This document shows, one piece after another, positions 25,138-36,420 of a DNA stretch of 64,000 nucleotides. Numbering within the stretch: the stretch's first letter is position 1; every line of letters starts with the position of its first letter. Below the pieces are notes generated by a model. It saw only the letters and a list, made by a program, of their open reading frames with translations, did not search any database and was not told the origin of the DNA. Source of the DNA: Lomentospora prolificans. Lineage: Eukaryota > Ascomycota > Sordariomycetes > Microascales > Microascaceae. Made by a program: the position numbers and the translations under genes. The stretch is from NCBI GenBank assembly GCA_029532625.1, contig JARFXM010000005.1, forward strand, positions 1,984,001 to 2,048,000. The letters run 5' to 3'.

Positions 25138-28100
25138 CGGACAATTTCCCACCGCTTGACAGACTACGATTTTCGCTTTTTTTTTTCTTTCTTTTCTTCC
25201 CTTTTTTTTCTTTTTGCTCGCTGTGTATGGACACGAGGACCTGGCTTTTGCGAGCCTTCTTGTATGCGCTGATGTCGACGCTTATTGGGTGGGAATTTAG
25301 CATCGCTTTGGAGTTTCTGGGTATGGCGAGGTCTAATGACGGCGTCCACTCTGCTTTGTTGGAGGACATCTCCTTGTATTATTATTATAATTCTTTCTTG
25401 GGTGGTTCTGTCATGTCATTAATAGACGGAGAGAATGGAGTTTTTGCTATCATGCCGGGTCCCTGCCGAAGGGTTGCTTAGACCGGCGATGTTGACGACC
25501 AGCCGGATTCAGGTCCCCTTGCGCTAAGGTGGGTGGATGGAGATGGCAGAGGTCGTCGGCATCTTCTCGGGATATCTGAGTTGATCTGCATACTCAGGTG
25601 TAGCCTATTCCGGACATTGCTAATTGGAGCGTCCAGAGAACGTCGTCTACATCCATGCGGGCAAGCTTCGTTTTCGCCGCACGGGACCATGTAAGGGGCG
25701 TGTTGGCTCTGGGCCTAGGGTAACCTCGCCTGTTCTTAGAGCTTTGGGACAAGACAGTACTTTTTTACGAACAACAACTGCTGTTAGGCTTTTATATCAT
25801 CCATCATTTGTTTTGGGGCCAGGAGCGTGCGAGGGTACCAAGGGTCTGTAGAGCTCTCTAGCTACTCTTGGTCACCCTCCGATTTAGTGTGCAATGCAGA
25901 GGGTGGATCTCTGGCGAGGAAATAGATCCCAACGGGGCTCGCTAGCTACATCTCCTCTCTCCTACATAATAACTTGAATTTCACGACATAAATGGTGCAA
26001 AATCACGATCGGCCCATATTGTCCTCCGGATGGTCCCGGCTCCGCTTCGCTCTTGAGATACGCGAGGGCCGGCTACCAGCTACTGGTGTCCTCCGAGTCC
26101 GGCATAAGGGGCAATACAACTGGTCCAAAGGAAGTCGACAGTGACGGTCTTACCCGAGATTGTTGACGTAGCGAGAGTCAAAATGCTTCGGGATGCTGGT
26201 CACGGAAGAGTCGAGTCACGATACCACATACATTTTTCTCGACCACTCTCCGGCTTCGCACGGAACGGAACGGCCAAGGGTTTCTCGGATTGAGTGAAGA
26301 AAGGCGTGAGTGGCGTATCAAGTAGTTGGCCAGAAGGAATGTCGCAGTCATCTACGTACAAGTAGGTGCACAGCAGGATCCCCATAGGAGCACTGGAATG
26401 CAGTGTTATACTGCTGTCGCTCGTCTTTCGTATGCATTGTGAATTTCCCCCAGTCCCAGCATGACAGAGGAACCGGATAAGCTCAAAAGATCCCTGGAAG
26501 GAGGGCAATTATAGCCACAGCAAAGGTATTGATGGAGTTGGCGGCCTGAAGTTGGGTCATGGAATGATCGTATGTCGAGAGCCTCTCGCAGTTTGTCTCT
26601 TAAAGAGGGGAAGAGTTCTTGTGAACCCCCACGCCGTATTATAATCGGTTCTCGGAACCAAGATTCACTTTGGAATGCCTCATCTCCAACAGCTGAGCCT
26701 GGGTTGGGCTGGGGAAGGTGGTCATTAGTGAGGCACAGGGTAGCGCTCCTGGAACGCCGCCCTTGTCCTACTTGAATCACTCAGTAGGAGACTGACGACT
26801 GATGACTCGGAGAAAGCTTGATTGCTTCAGCTTGGAATCCGAGCCGAGCGGCTGAGACTGCAGCCAATCTAGTGTATCGTCGTCACCCAGAGGGATTAGG
26901 AATCAGTTAGATGCTATGATCTCTAAATTCGGCTTGGATCGTGCCGTAAATAGAACGGTGTTCCATTGGTAGGTATCGTCAGTTGATGACATGTCGTGTT
27001 TGGGACATCAGTAAGCGTCCGGCCAATGCCCAGTGCAACGCGATGCGATGCGAGATGCTTACTCCCATTCAGAGCACTTCCAACTCGCCGCAAGAAAAAA
27101 AGAAAAAGAAAAAGAAAAAGGAAAACCGACAGCTACGGCCAAGTTGTCGGATTACCAGCAAAATGATTGGGACTCACGGCCACCCGAGCCAGCATCGAGT
27201 CCGTGTCTCTGCTGGAAGCCACCGAGGTAGAGGAGCCTCGCTTTTCAGCAGCCTGGCCGTCCCTCTTCTTCCATTTTCGTCTTTTCGGTTTCGCATGCAT
27301 GAATCATGAATCCATGAATGGCGTCGTCAGCACACCCAAACGAGAATTTGCATCAGTAATAGCCGGCACCTCTTCCCATCCTTGCTCCGGCAAAGTACTC
27401 AGCTCACCAGCGCCACCTGAACGATCAGCGGCAGGGATCTCATTTTAGCGACGGATTGGCAGAAAGAACAGGGATTAATTCCAATTCCCGCTCCCAAAGG
27501 GTCATTTTCTGCCCCTCAACCTCTGCCTCAAGCTAGCTGTTTCGCCGAGCCGTTATTATCGTGAGCCTGGGCACGGCTGACAGTCACCGAACGTGGCACT
27601 TTTGCTTAACAGTGCACGCTTTTGTCCACGCCACAGAACGGCGCTAGACTTAGGGGATTGAAGAATTAAGAGTACATCGGTAGAATTCGTCACTAAGACC
27701 TGATGATCCTGCGCAATATCGTTCCAGTTACCAGTAGTTCGGGATCTGGATCGTGTGGTGATCAGCCGTCTCGATGATCTAGATGAAGTCCCCAGATCAA
27801 CACAATAACTTACCCCATTCTATCACTGCCTCTCGGGACTATCGATAAAGGATATACTAGTGCCTCACGTCATAATAATCTGCAAAGTGTATCAAGCCCA
27901 ACCTGGAAGCACGGCCATTACTGAACACCTGCCCCCTGCCCCCCCCGCGGTCGGCAAACTCGGTGAGCCCAAGCCAGCTTCCCAACCTTGGCCCGGCACT
28001 CCGGAGGGTGGTATTGCTTAACCCCCATGCATGGCGGCGATGACTGACCAGCGCACCCACAACTGGTCCCGCCGTAGGAGCTGATGCCGTTCAGGGAACG

Positions 28101-28518
28101 CAACCCTTTTGAGCTCCCCTTTCTTTATCAAGCGGGGGGATTATTAGTGGATCTTGGAACACGGATGGTATTAGATGAAGACAGCCATTCTCCCCTCCGC
28201 AATTCGTGGAAAACTTAAAACTTTAATCGTTGATCCCCTCATCCTGGTTCTTCTCCTTCTCTATTACCCTCGCCCAGTCTCGCCGAGTCTTGAATAACAC
28301 TCGTTAGCCTAACCAAGTCGAACTATGGCCTCATCCAACCCGATGGCTCGGTAATAACGATGTTGAGTCATAGCTCCTTCAATCTTTAGGGGTTGAGTTC
28401 CTAGTCTAGCCGTTTCTTCCAAGTCATCTTACGCGAGATATACGTGATATTCTTTGCTATATGCTATTACAAGCACACACTCTTTGATCTCGACGACGTC
28501 TCTCTTTCAAACGGCACC
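25138..28518. other. 3.4 kb without a supported gene
   Basis: The left end is the sys1 3' flank with T-rich tracts (25175-25218). A purine (AAAAAG)n repeat lies at 27094-27121. Open frames on the minus strand at 26200-26780 have no recognisable features. The right end contains the promoter of the rhodopsin-domain gene. Confidence 0.45.
27094..27121. repeat. (AAAAAG)n simple repeat
   Basis: Short imperfect purine tandem repeat, directly visible. It lies in the gene-free stretch between sys1 and the rhodopsin-domain gene. Confidence 0.8.
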
Positions 28519-29953
28519 ATGGATTCGGAATCTCTCGTGGAGGATGATATTCGGAGCGATGCCGGCGTCTTTCTTACCATTGCTGCGATAATGACTAGCC
28601 TTGGCGTCCTGTTCGTGGCAGCTAGGATTTGCAGCAGAGCTATCTCCATTAGAAAATATGGTGCCGATGACTATCTCTGCCTGGTCACAGTTGTGAGTCC
28701 TAATTACTTAATCCTTGATTGTCCACGTTCGTTGTATATAGCAACTAAATCAAGTGTAACAGGCAGTTAGCCTGCTATATCTTGCCCTCGTCTCTGCCGC
28801 AATCACTTTGGGAGGCGAGAAGCATGTAAAGACCCTCACACGGGAACAACACGGCAATGTCCTCTTCTTCACAATCATATCCTTCGTCCCCGGCGTTCTC
28901 TCCTTTGCGATACCGAAATTCGCCGTCGTTATTCTCCTCGTCAAAGCGCTCCAGCCCGGCGCACTCCATCGAACAATTATGTGGATAGTGTCGGTCGTTT
29001 ACGGCCTAGGCGTTGCCGTCATGCTCATTCTAAACTTTGTGCAGTGCTCTCCCGTCCAAACGCAATGGCTGGGAGCAGACGGGACGTGCTGGGATGGAAA
29101 GATCCTAGTTACTTATGGACTCGTTGTCGGGGGTAGGTGACCTTCTCTCCTGGACTGCCACTGGAGTGGCGCGCGGAGATAATATTGACGCGTGGTTGAA
29201 CATAATAGTACTCTCGGTCGTTTTCGACTTTTACCTCGCTTTATATCCTACAATCGTTATTGCGAGGCTTACTATGAATTGGGAGAAGAAGCTGGCGCTT
29301 TCCTCTTCTCTTGGCTTCGGCTATTGGTAGGATGCTGGACAACGCTTTGCAACGTCATAGCCTAACGGGAGTAATATAGTGCCGGCGCAGTTGCAATTTA
29401 CAAATGTACCACCATCACCGACATCTTGGGCCAGAAGGAATTCCCTTGTACGTCACGCCACGAATTTGCATGATGACCTTGGCTGACTCTCAACGCAGTT
29501 GCTCTCAACGACATTATGCTATGGACAAAGTATGTATCAGATCTCCCTATATATAAGAGTCATAAGAAAACCAACGGCCTCTGCAGTATCGAAGCAAATT
29601 GTGTTCTCATTGGGGCCTGCATCCCAACCCTCTACCCCTTGATCGTTCGGATCTTCGGTGTCTCTGCCCTCGGCGGAACAGTGCCCTTCTACCAGGCGCG
29701 TCGACCGCCCCGGCCGCCACGGGATCCTACCGGCGAGCAACTGCATGTCCTCACCATAGGCTCGCACTCGATGCGGAAGAAGCCTACAGCGGATGAACTG
29801 GAAAGCGTTGACGGGAATGATAGCGGCGATGCGGTGCGCGGGGTGACGTATCCTGCCAGCGCTTATTCGGGGACGAGTGGGAGGGTGAGTGGCTCCGAGG
29901 TTGATATTGAAGGCGATAGGCCGATGAGGTATCGAGAGGGAGACTGGATATGA
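28519..29953 (+). CDS. seven-helix integral membrane protein, fungal rhodopsin domain (PTH11-related family)
   Basis: Six exons: 28519-28692, 28763-29132, 29179-29326, 29380-29447, 29499-29529 and 29587-29953, giving 385 aa. Hydrophobic segments recur from VFLTIAAIMTSLGVLFVAA onward; RKYGADDYLCLV after the first helix and the SIxxNCVLIGACIPTLYPL-like last helix are hallmarks of the fungal rhodopsin/SAT4 family. The C-terminal 100 residues or so are polar and cytosolic, starting near the GTVPFYQARRPP stretch. No CFEM domain is present, so it is a core-only member. Members include PTH11-like receptors in plant-associated fungi, but most have no known ligand, and a receptor role here is inference. 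Introns 46-69 bp. The exon 3 start (AG before 29179) rests on phase and hydrophobicity and is the weakest border. Confidence 0.82.
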
Positions 29954-30360
29954 CTGCAATGGAGATTTGAAAAACTAATACATACTCTCCCCTTTCTGTC
30001 ACTTACACTGCTTTGTTTTGGGAATGGGAAAGGCGTTGCGGGGTGGATAGGGTTAGGAAATGAAACAATTACATGAGCATCTGAAAAATATAAGTAGACC
30101 TTTTCATAAGACACCAAATGGGCGCTTTCTGATATCCGTTTCTCCTCGTTCTCTCGCGCATGTGGATGAGAAGTGATGCTTTGAGCAAGTGTTTTCATGT
30201 TTACAGGGTATTATTGCATAAATATCCATCTATTGGGCTGGTAACTACCGGGTGTTACATAATCATCTATTGTGATCGGGTTCCCCTGCTCACGAATCCA
30301 TCCACCTAATTCAAGTATCCGAGCAAGCTGGGAGTGCTGCGACTCTCCAATCCCGGTCTA
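29954..30360. other. spacer between the rhodopsin-domain gene and the ketopantoate reductase gene
   Basis: About 400 bp carrying the upstream 3' flank and the downstream promoter. No gene seen. Confidence 0.5.
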
Positions 30361-31582
30361 ATGCTGAGGCGATCTGTGTTGGGAAGGTGCTCCGGGTTGC
30401 TGAGGCCTTTCAAGATGAACCAATTTTCCCGGGATGTGAGTACTGGTACCGCGAATGGTTACGACCGCATTCACATCCTCGGCGTCGGCAACTTGGGAAA
30501 GCTCGTCGCGTACCACTTGGTCAAGCAGGATCCTCAGACTCGCGTGACGCTGCTCTTTCACCGACAGAGTCTAGTCACTGAGTGGGATGCAGCTGGGAGG
30601 AAGATTGAGTGTGTCACTGATGGACAGGCGCATAGTGCATCTGGAATTGATGCCGAGGTTGTGTCGAGCGCGGAATCAAGGCCAATCAAGAATTTGATTG
30701 TAGCTTGCAAGACGTTCATGACGACCACCGCACTGAGCCAGGTTAAGGACAGGCTTGATGGCGAGTCCACTCTACTGTTTATTCAAAATGGCATGGGTAT
30801 GTCGGTGTTGATTGCACGATAGGCTTGCATAATACTGATGGGCCCTAGGTACTACCGAGGAGGTGACGTCGAAGCTCTTCCCTGAGGCGGAATCACGCCC
30901 GTCATACTGGGCTGGAATAAGTATTGCTGGAGTCTACAATACAAAACCTTTCTCGGTCGTCCATGCTGGAAAAGGACCGCTTATCCTCGGGCCAGTTCCC
31001 AACGATCGCCAAGACATATTACCCTCCCAGAGGACAGGCAACGTCTCGCCCAATCCCAAAGCCAACTACATGATTGAGAAACTGGTTGGCGCAATCAATC
31101 TCCAAGCCACCGTCACTTCCGCAGCCGAACTTCGAAAAGCCCAGCTCCAGAAACTCACAGCCAACGCCATCATCAACCCCCTCACCGCCATCTTTGACTG
31201 CAAAAACGGAGAACTCCTGGACAACGGTGCAAAGCAGGCTCTAATTGAGGTCTTGGTGAGTGAGATGGGACCCGTCATAAGAGCGTTGTTGCCTCCCGTC
31301 GAGTCGCAGCCGGATGCGAACTTGGCGGATTTCTCGGACGAAAAGTTGCTTGCGTATGTGCATATGGTGATAGACAAGACGGGGAAGAATACGAGTTCGA
31401 TGCTACAGGATGTCAAGGCTCGAAGGCCGACTGAGATAGATTATATTAATGGTTTCATAGCTGCCAGAGGGGAGGCTTTTGGGTTGGCGTGCCCGAAGCA
31501 TGCGTCCCTAGTGAAGATGGTCAAGGAGGCGCGGGTGATTGGAGATGGCGATATCCAGGACTCCATACTGGCCAAGCCATAG
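30361..31582 (+). CDS. 2-dehydropantoate 2-reductase (ketopantoate reductase)
   Basis: NADPH-dependent enzyme that reduces ketopantoate to pantoate in vitamin B5/CoA synthesis. Two exons: 30361-30796 and 30849-31582, giving 389 aa. The Rossmann motif IHILGVGNLGKLVAYHL lies near residue 45. Further family marks are the NLIVACKTF strand, FIQNGMG, and KLTANAIINPLTAIFDC with the expected catalytic lysine and substrate asparagine. Family C-terminal helices run through TEIDYINGFIAARGEAFG. The start is the ATG at 30361; the frame upstream has only a GTG. The first 40 residues are basic and could be a mitochondrial presequence. The protein is longer than bacterial PanE, as usual for fungal homologues. 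Fungal genomes have several paralogues, and some probably act on other keto acids, so the pantothenate role is likely but not proven. Confidence 0.88.
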
Positions 31583-32024
31583 CCACAACATTTAATAGCG
31601 GAAATAAAGTATAAGGGCCAGTAAACAGGCTTGCGAAGTTGGGAGCGAGTCGTGGATGGAGTCGTGTCAGACATGACTTCTCTCGGGAGATATTAAGGAG
31701 TGACATCATCAATATCCAAGGAAGAATTTGGACTATCTAAAGCGCTCTTCAGCTTGATATTGCCTACTTCAACCCTACTCGATCTTCTCCGACGATATTC
31801 AACTCAACCTCGTTAGTCCGAACCACAGCAACCGTAGTTGATATCGAAACAGCCATCGTTGGACCGGCTAGGCAAATACTCCCGGCAGAGAGACGTCGTC
31901 CAGGACACGTTCACGGTCAAGCCACCAACATGAAGCTCGAGACAACGACGCTGCTCGTGCCATAGGATCTGGAAGCTATCAGGTAGATACTGGGGGATCG
32001 AGTCGATGCCGTTCTGTACGCGTT
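31583..32024. other. spacer right of the ketopantoate reductase gene
   Basis: No confident gene. A minus-strand open frame covers 31813-32115 (100 codons, several Cys) without a recognisable domain. On the + strand from 31930 an ATG frame is broken by TAG, TAG and TGA-TAA within about 110 bases. Confidence 0.35.
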
Positions 32025-32633
32025 TTGGAAGATGTGATAACGAATGGTGCTCGGCTTGACAGACACGATTGTCCGTTCGCTTGTCGCTATCGAACTTCGG
32101 CATCCTGTACGCCATTCTCGAAGAAAGTTGGGCCCTCTCCGATTTGGCCTGCTTTGAAGTGTCAGAGGATTGTAAAATTCACACCCCTGGGCTTGGAGAC
32201 TCTATGGCGTCTTGAGGTGAATTTAATCGGTGTGGAGGAAGCGAAAGCGAGACTGAGAGAGTTACCTCGAAGCGACCCATCCTTCAAGTATTACCATGTA
32301 AACCCCAGGGGCGAAGATTCTTTTGATGTAATTACCTTCCCTTCCACCCTCGGCGTTATGGGTCCAACATCCAACGCACTGATGTTATTAGACGTTGCTC
32401 TCAGGCTGTTCTCTCGTGAAAGACGACGATATGACGATAGGTCTATTGGCACATACGCCGAACCTCGGTACGGGTTTCGGCATCTGTTTCTCGTCGGCCA
32501 TGTACTCGAGGCTGGGTTTGATTCACTTTGTAAAGACCTCCCTCATTTTATTACTCAATGGCCATCATCGTTATTCGGGCGGCCTCAGTATTATGGGCTC
32601 TCCCAGGACGTCTTCTTTCATCGAGCTCTTTAG
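32025..32633 (+). CDS. hypothetical open frame next to an ankyrin-like remnant
   Basis: A 202-codon open frame with a mixed, protein-like composition in its second half (for example FKYYHVNPRGEDSFDVI and GVMGPTSNALMLLDVAL). The listed first codon may not be an ATG-based true start. I recognise no domain. It is directly followed by ankyrin-like segments in other frames, so it may be the front part of the same, now broken, gene. Function unknown. Confidence that it is a translated gene as drawn is low. Confidence 0.25.
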   Translation: MEDVITNGARLDRHDCPFACRYRTSASCTPFSKKVGPSPIWPALKCQRIVKFTPLGLETLWRLEVNLIGVEEAKARLRELPRSDPSFKYYHVNPRGEDSFDVITFPSTLGVMGPTSNALMLLDVALRLFSRERRRYDDRSIGTYAEPRYGFRHLFLVGHVLEAGFDSLCKDLPHFITQWPSSLFGRPQYYGLSQDVFFHRAL

Positions 32634-32699
32634 AGGTTTAATAGCCCAAGGGAACGCTGGTTTGTGCAACATGGTATAGAAATAACTTGAAAAGAGTTT

Positions 32700-32969
32700 T
32701 CTTTTTTTTTCTTTTTTCGCTAACTATGCAAGTAGGGTGTTTTGATTTCCACCCGCTTCATGAAGCTGTTCTAGCCAACATGACAGAGAAGGTCACAGAC
32801 TTGATTTCTTCTTTGAGGACTGGCCTTGATGAAACACGCAGGGCACGAATTGAATGTCGTCGACTGTTGGGGATGAACATTATTGATGTACGCTTCGGCA
32901 GGCGGTTACACTTCCACAGCGATCCCGCTGACAGCTCGCGGTCACGTCTCCTGAACACGATCGCACCTT

Positions 32970-33009
<40 letters not shown>

Positions 33010-34490
33010 CATCCAATTTTTCCATCACAACTTTGCGCTTCAGACGCTCCGCAAAATTAAAACGCAGTGCGACGAAAAGCGTCTTTCTGTCCTCGGTATG
33101 GAAATCACTCTTCGCGGTAGGTGATCGTGAGTGTCATCCTACCTGGATGGCAGCGGAGAATCTAGCCTCCCGCAGAGAGTTGTTTGACTATCTTGTACGA
33201 AATTGCGGGAATGTCAATCAAAGCTTCAGCACAGAGTATTACATACAAGGTATCAGATATGAACTTGATGCATTGGGTCGCAGATATAACGACGGCCAAG
33301 ACTATCGTTGAGCTTGGCTATGCTAGGCTTAATTCCTCCAACAAGTGAGGGAAAATTCGCAATACACGCGGTTGCTCGTCGGATGGACGTCGAACTGCTA
33401 CGGTATTGTCTACCTAGCGGGGCTGATGTAAACCACAAAAACCGCGGGGGTCATTTGGTACTCACCTATATTATCGATAGTACTCGTCCCTCTTTCTGGC
33501 ATCGATATGGGGAGGGCCGTGGACTGTATCACGTCTTGTCTTGAGTACGACGCAGATATCTTGACTGCAGATGAATGCCAGTGTGTATGTGAATAGATGG
33601 CTGCTCTATAACTTCACTATTTCAAACAAACCACAAGGGTTATTTTTCAGCTAGCCTCGTGTGAATGAATAGAATGAGGTCTCCTTGTCCAGGAATTCTA
33701 CGGAGACAGTACCACCAAGTTGGTACTTCGGTCATTTATCCGCCGACAGCTCGAGGGTTGGGATGCCATTGGAATCACACATGTTTGCGGCCGTGGGAGA
33801 AAGGGTGTTATTATCCTGGAGGACAATGTGGTGAAAATACTGGATGAGGAGGAAGCGCTTACAGCGGCCTTGGACGAAGAAATGACCCGGCGAGCACCGG
33901 AGTCGAGCAGCATCAGGGAGCTGCAATCACAATCAACCATGTTGTTAGGAGAGAGCTATAAAGCATTTCTCTGCGAGCTTGGAGAAGACGTTGCAGAAGA
34001 CGCTAGGCAGGAGTCTAGAAGTTAATATTGCTCGGTAAGTAATATAAACTCGAGACGAATCCCTTTTCCGGCTAGGGCTAAACTCCTAACCGCTGGGTAG
34101 TTCTTGGAAGTCGACTATGCGAACGAAATGTACGTCGATAATTATCAATACGCTTCGCTCGAGCGGTGTGTTTTAGAGTATATACTAAACATCGCTGCCT
34201 ATACTCTCTGGCTTGAGCACGAACTTGTCCGAAGGCGGTCCTCACACACAAGAGGTATTAGTGAAGTCGAAGATTGGTATCAAAAGCGTGTCCTCAAACT
34301 TATAGAGTTGTTATTAACAAGCTACTGGTATCGCGTTAGAGAACGTTGCACGGGAGATGAGGAGGATGTAATATGTGGAAACGACAAGAACAGACAAAGT
34401 GAACGTGGTTGCTTGCTCTCGACACTTTTTGAAGAAAGCCAGATTGTTAAAAACTATCATGGATACGAAGGGCATCTTTTTAAATGAATC
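32700..34490 (+). pseudogene. decayed ankyrin-repeat protein locus
   Basis: Pieces of ankyrin-like protein are spread over different frames. DFHPLHEAVLANMTEKVTDL (32740-32815) resembles the N-terminal repeat of fungal ankyrin proteins. AIHAVARRMDVELLRYCL with SGADVNHKN (33360-33440) is a clear ankyrin repeat. AVDCITSCLEYDADILT (33520-33575) continues the theme, but one frame over, with no intron borders to explain it. Two longer open parts follow: 33720-34025 (acidic, Glu-rich middle) and 34104-34487 (AAYTLWLEHELVRRRS, charged), which could be the C-terminal exons. A (CT)n run interrupts the first part at about 32969-33004. A real multi-exon gene that I failed to splice is possible, but the frame change inside a repeat favours decay. 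Confidence 0.45.
32969..33004. repeat. (CT)n microsatellite
   Basis: A run of about 16 CT units is directly visible on the + strand inside the decayed ankyrin locus. Its length is likely to vary between strains. Confidence 0.9.
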
Positions 34491-34734
34491 AGGAGGGTGA
34501 TTCCACGTATAAATTTTGTGCCCTACCTGCTAGGGAGCTTCTTTTGTCTATGGAAGTGGTCCATGATCGTTCTTGACTGGCATCAAATCATTCCTTCTCA
34601 AGCAGCCCATCGAGCAACTGACAGCAGCACTTCTCTCATTTTCCAAGTAAGCCATTGCCATAGTACAAGACTCGAGCAAGCTGTACCTAGACTGACTCCC
34701 AGCCACTAAGAAGCCATCGTCCACCACCGACAAA

Positions 34735-34968
34735 ATGAGAGACTCTGCCATCGTCTTCGTCACCGCCCTCTTCTCCGGCGTCACCGTTGACCCCGCAGCT
34801 GAGAGCTCCGAGTACTTCTTCCAGCTCGAGACCAGTGTAGCCTGCTGCTACTCCAGCGACTACAGCTGGGTTTCTGCGGCACCAAATGCAACAAGGACTG
34901 CCGTGGGGCCAACACGTTGATATTGGCCACGTGGAGAAGTGCAACCTCCTTAACCAAAAGCGATGCTG
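34735..34968 (+). pseudogene. small cysteine-rich, defensin-like peptide locus with a frame change
   Basis: An ATG at 34735 opens a 61-codon frame whose start has a short hydrophobic stretch (AIVFVTALFSGV) that could be a weak signal sequence. The Cys-rich part is not in this frame. In the +2 frame at about 34869-34895 there is FCGTKCNKDCRG (CX3CX3C), and in the +3 frame at about 34920-34968 there is EKCNLLNQKRCCC followed directly by a stop. Together these pieces have the spacing CX3C ... C ... CXC that marks the CS-alpha-beta defensin fold. Because at least two frame changes lie between start and stop, I read it as a broken gene. No intron borders that restore one frame are evident. Chance Cys codons are the alternative. 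Confidence 0.3.
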
Positions 34969-36100
34969 CTGCGCTATTTGAAACGATGTCTTTTTACTAT
35001 GGCTTGTGCTCTTGTCGTAGGAAGTGGTTGATATTCAGGAATCGAGAAGTTCTTGTGATTGACGCTGTTTAGGAAGCGATACTTTCATGATAGCTTTTCA
35101 AGTTTCTCTGCAGCAGATATCTAGAAGCTAGATCGGCTGGGTTTACACTAGGTACTTATGGGGCGCCAAATTAAATGGGGTTTCCGTTGGTGATACTGGA
35201 GTTTCTGGGTGCGTTTGAATAAGTACCTACTTTTGGCGCCATATTATGATCAATCCAACTTATCGAGCTGAGCACACAAAATTTTCCTTGTCAACCTCGT
35301 GTATGACCTACTATGTGAAGACACCAGGAAAGAGACAGGGTGTTCTTTAAGTGTAATAAGGTTGACATTTACAGGTATCCCGTCAAATTATCCTTGGTCG
35401 AGACATTTGGGGAAAGACGTCGTCTTCAGTGGCTTTCGCGCAGTGATGATGTTATGTCGTCAGCATCGTCGGGCTCGGGCTGATCTCGTTCGGCCCCACC
35501 AAGCTCCGGTCGCCGAGCCGGGCGGGTCTTGGAACCTCGTGCAAAAGGGTTGTGCTTGAACCCGACGATAAATCACACGGGATGGCCACTTCAGGCTCCG
35601 GGGTCATTATGGTTGAACGATCATGGACTAGTGGTCATTGCGACACTGGAGGTACATCCACACGAAACCCCCAATCCTGGCGTGTCGCTTGGGTATTAGG
35701 AATCATTGCCGACGCATGGGAACGATCTGAGGTGAACTCCGATAACATAGGACCCAGATTTCCGCAGAGAGTTTAAGCTCGCGGCGGGATGATAGGGCTG
35801 GGTCTGCAGGAGGGTTGGTACAAAGCTCCCAAACGTTGCTGGCTATTTCAAGCCATACGCTCCCCCATCATAGTGTTCCATCTGGTGATATCTTCAAATA
35901 CAAAACGTGCATAACCCGACCCCGCGTCCAGACGGAACTGCCACCCGGATGACGGAACCCAGATTTGCGAACCTTGCACCAATTTGCGCGAAAGCTCAAT
36001 CAGGCCTCTCGCCCAACTTATCCGTAATATATTTCAAATTGCATTGTGCGCAAACATATTCAACTGCCGAGGAATTTAGAGATGAGTTTCCGGATTTGGC

Positions 36101-36125
36101 CCGGGGCCCGGGGCCCGGAGCCAAT
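36101..36125 (+). promoter_or_regulatory. three CreA/CRE1-type sites and a CCAAT box upstream of the AA9 gene
   Basis: CCGGGG at 36101-36106 and 36108-36113, CCGGAG at 36115-36120, then CCAAT at 36121-36125. All three hexamers match the CreA/CRE1 consensus SYGGRG, the binding site of the carbon catabolite repressor. They lie about 300 bp before the AA9 start. A fourth CCGGGG is at 36340-36345, and GGCTTTT at 36254-36260 fits the XYR1-type motif GGC(A/T)4. Motif matches are seen; function is inferred. Confidence 0.55.
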
Positions 36126-36345
36126 GACTCCAGAGCTTCCGTTGCGGTTCAATTTCAGATTAATCTATCAACCCCACATGGACACATGACAGCATCCGGG
36201 TTGATGGCCCGGCCGTTCAAATACCTGGCCTGGTGTTTACTCGACATGGAGATGGCTTTTAAAATCCTTCAACGTTCCAGGTCCGTCGCGACAGCTGACT
36301 TGACGTCCCGATCCCGCTCTCCTGCCTCGACAACTCAACCCGGGG

Positions 36346-36362
36346 TTTTTTTTTTTTTTTTT
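36346..36362. repeat. T17 homopolymer in the AA9 leader
   Basis: Seventeen T residues in a row, about 60 bp before the AA9 start codon. Likely a slippage-prone site. Confidence 0.9.
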
Positions 36363-36420
36363 GGTTTCGAACGAGACGCTTCCCGACCAAACCGCCCTCG
36401 CGTACTCTAGTAGCTCCATC

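Larger units (their letters stand above)
34491..36420. other. spacer between the decayed loci and the AA9 gene
   Basis: Apart from the cysteine-rich remnant and the AA9 promoter elements, no gene is supported in these 1.9 kb. Two short stretches, AGGTACTTATGGGGCGCC near 35150 and AAGTACCTACTTTTGGCGCC at 35221, share two palindromic cores. Confidence 0.4.

Noticed and set aside
26200..26780. Minus-strand open frames between sys1 and the rhodopsin-domain gene
   Set aside because: Overlapping frames on both strands and no recognisable protein pattern.
35150..35240. Terminal inverted repeats of a small transposon
   Set aside because: The two stretches share the cores GTAC and GGCGCC, both palindromes, but in an order that does not fit an inverted repeat; no target duplication seen.
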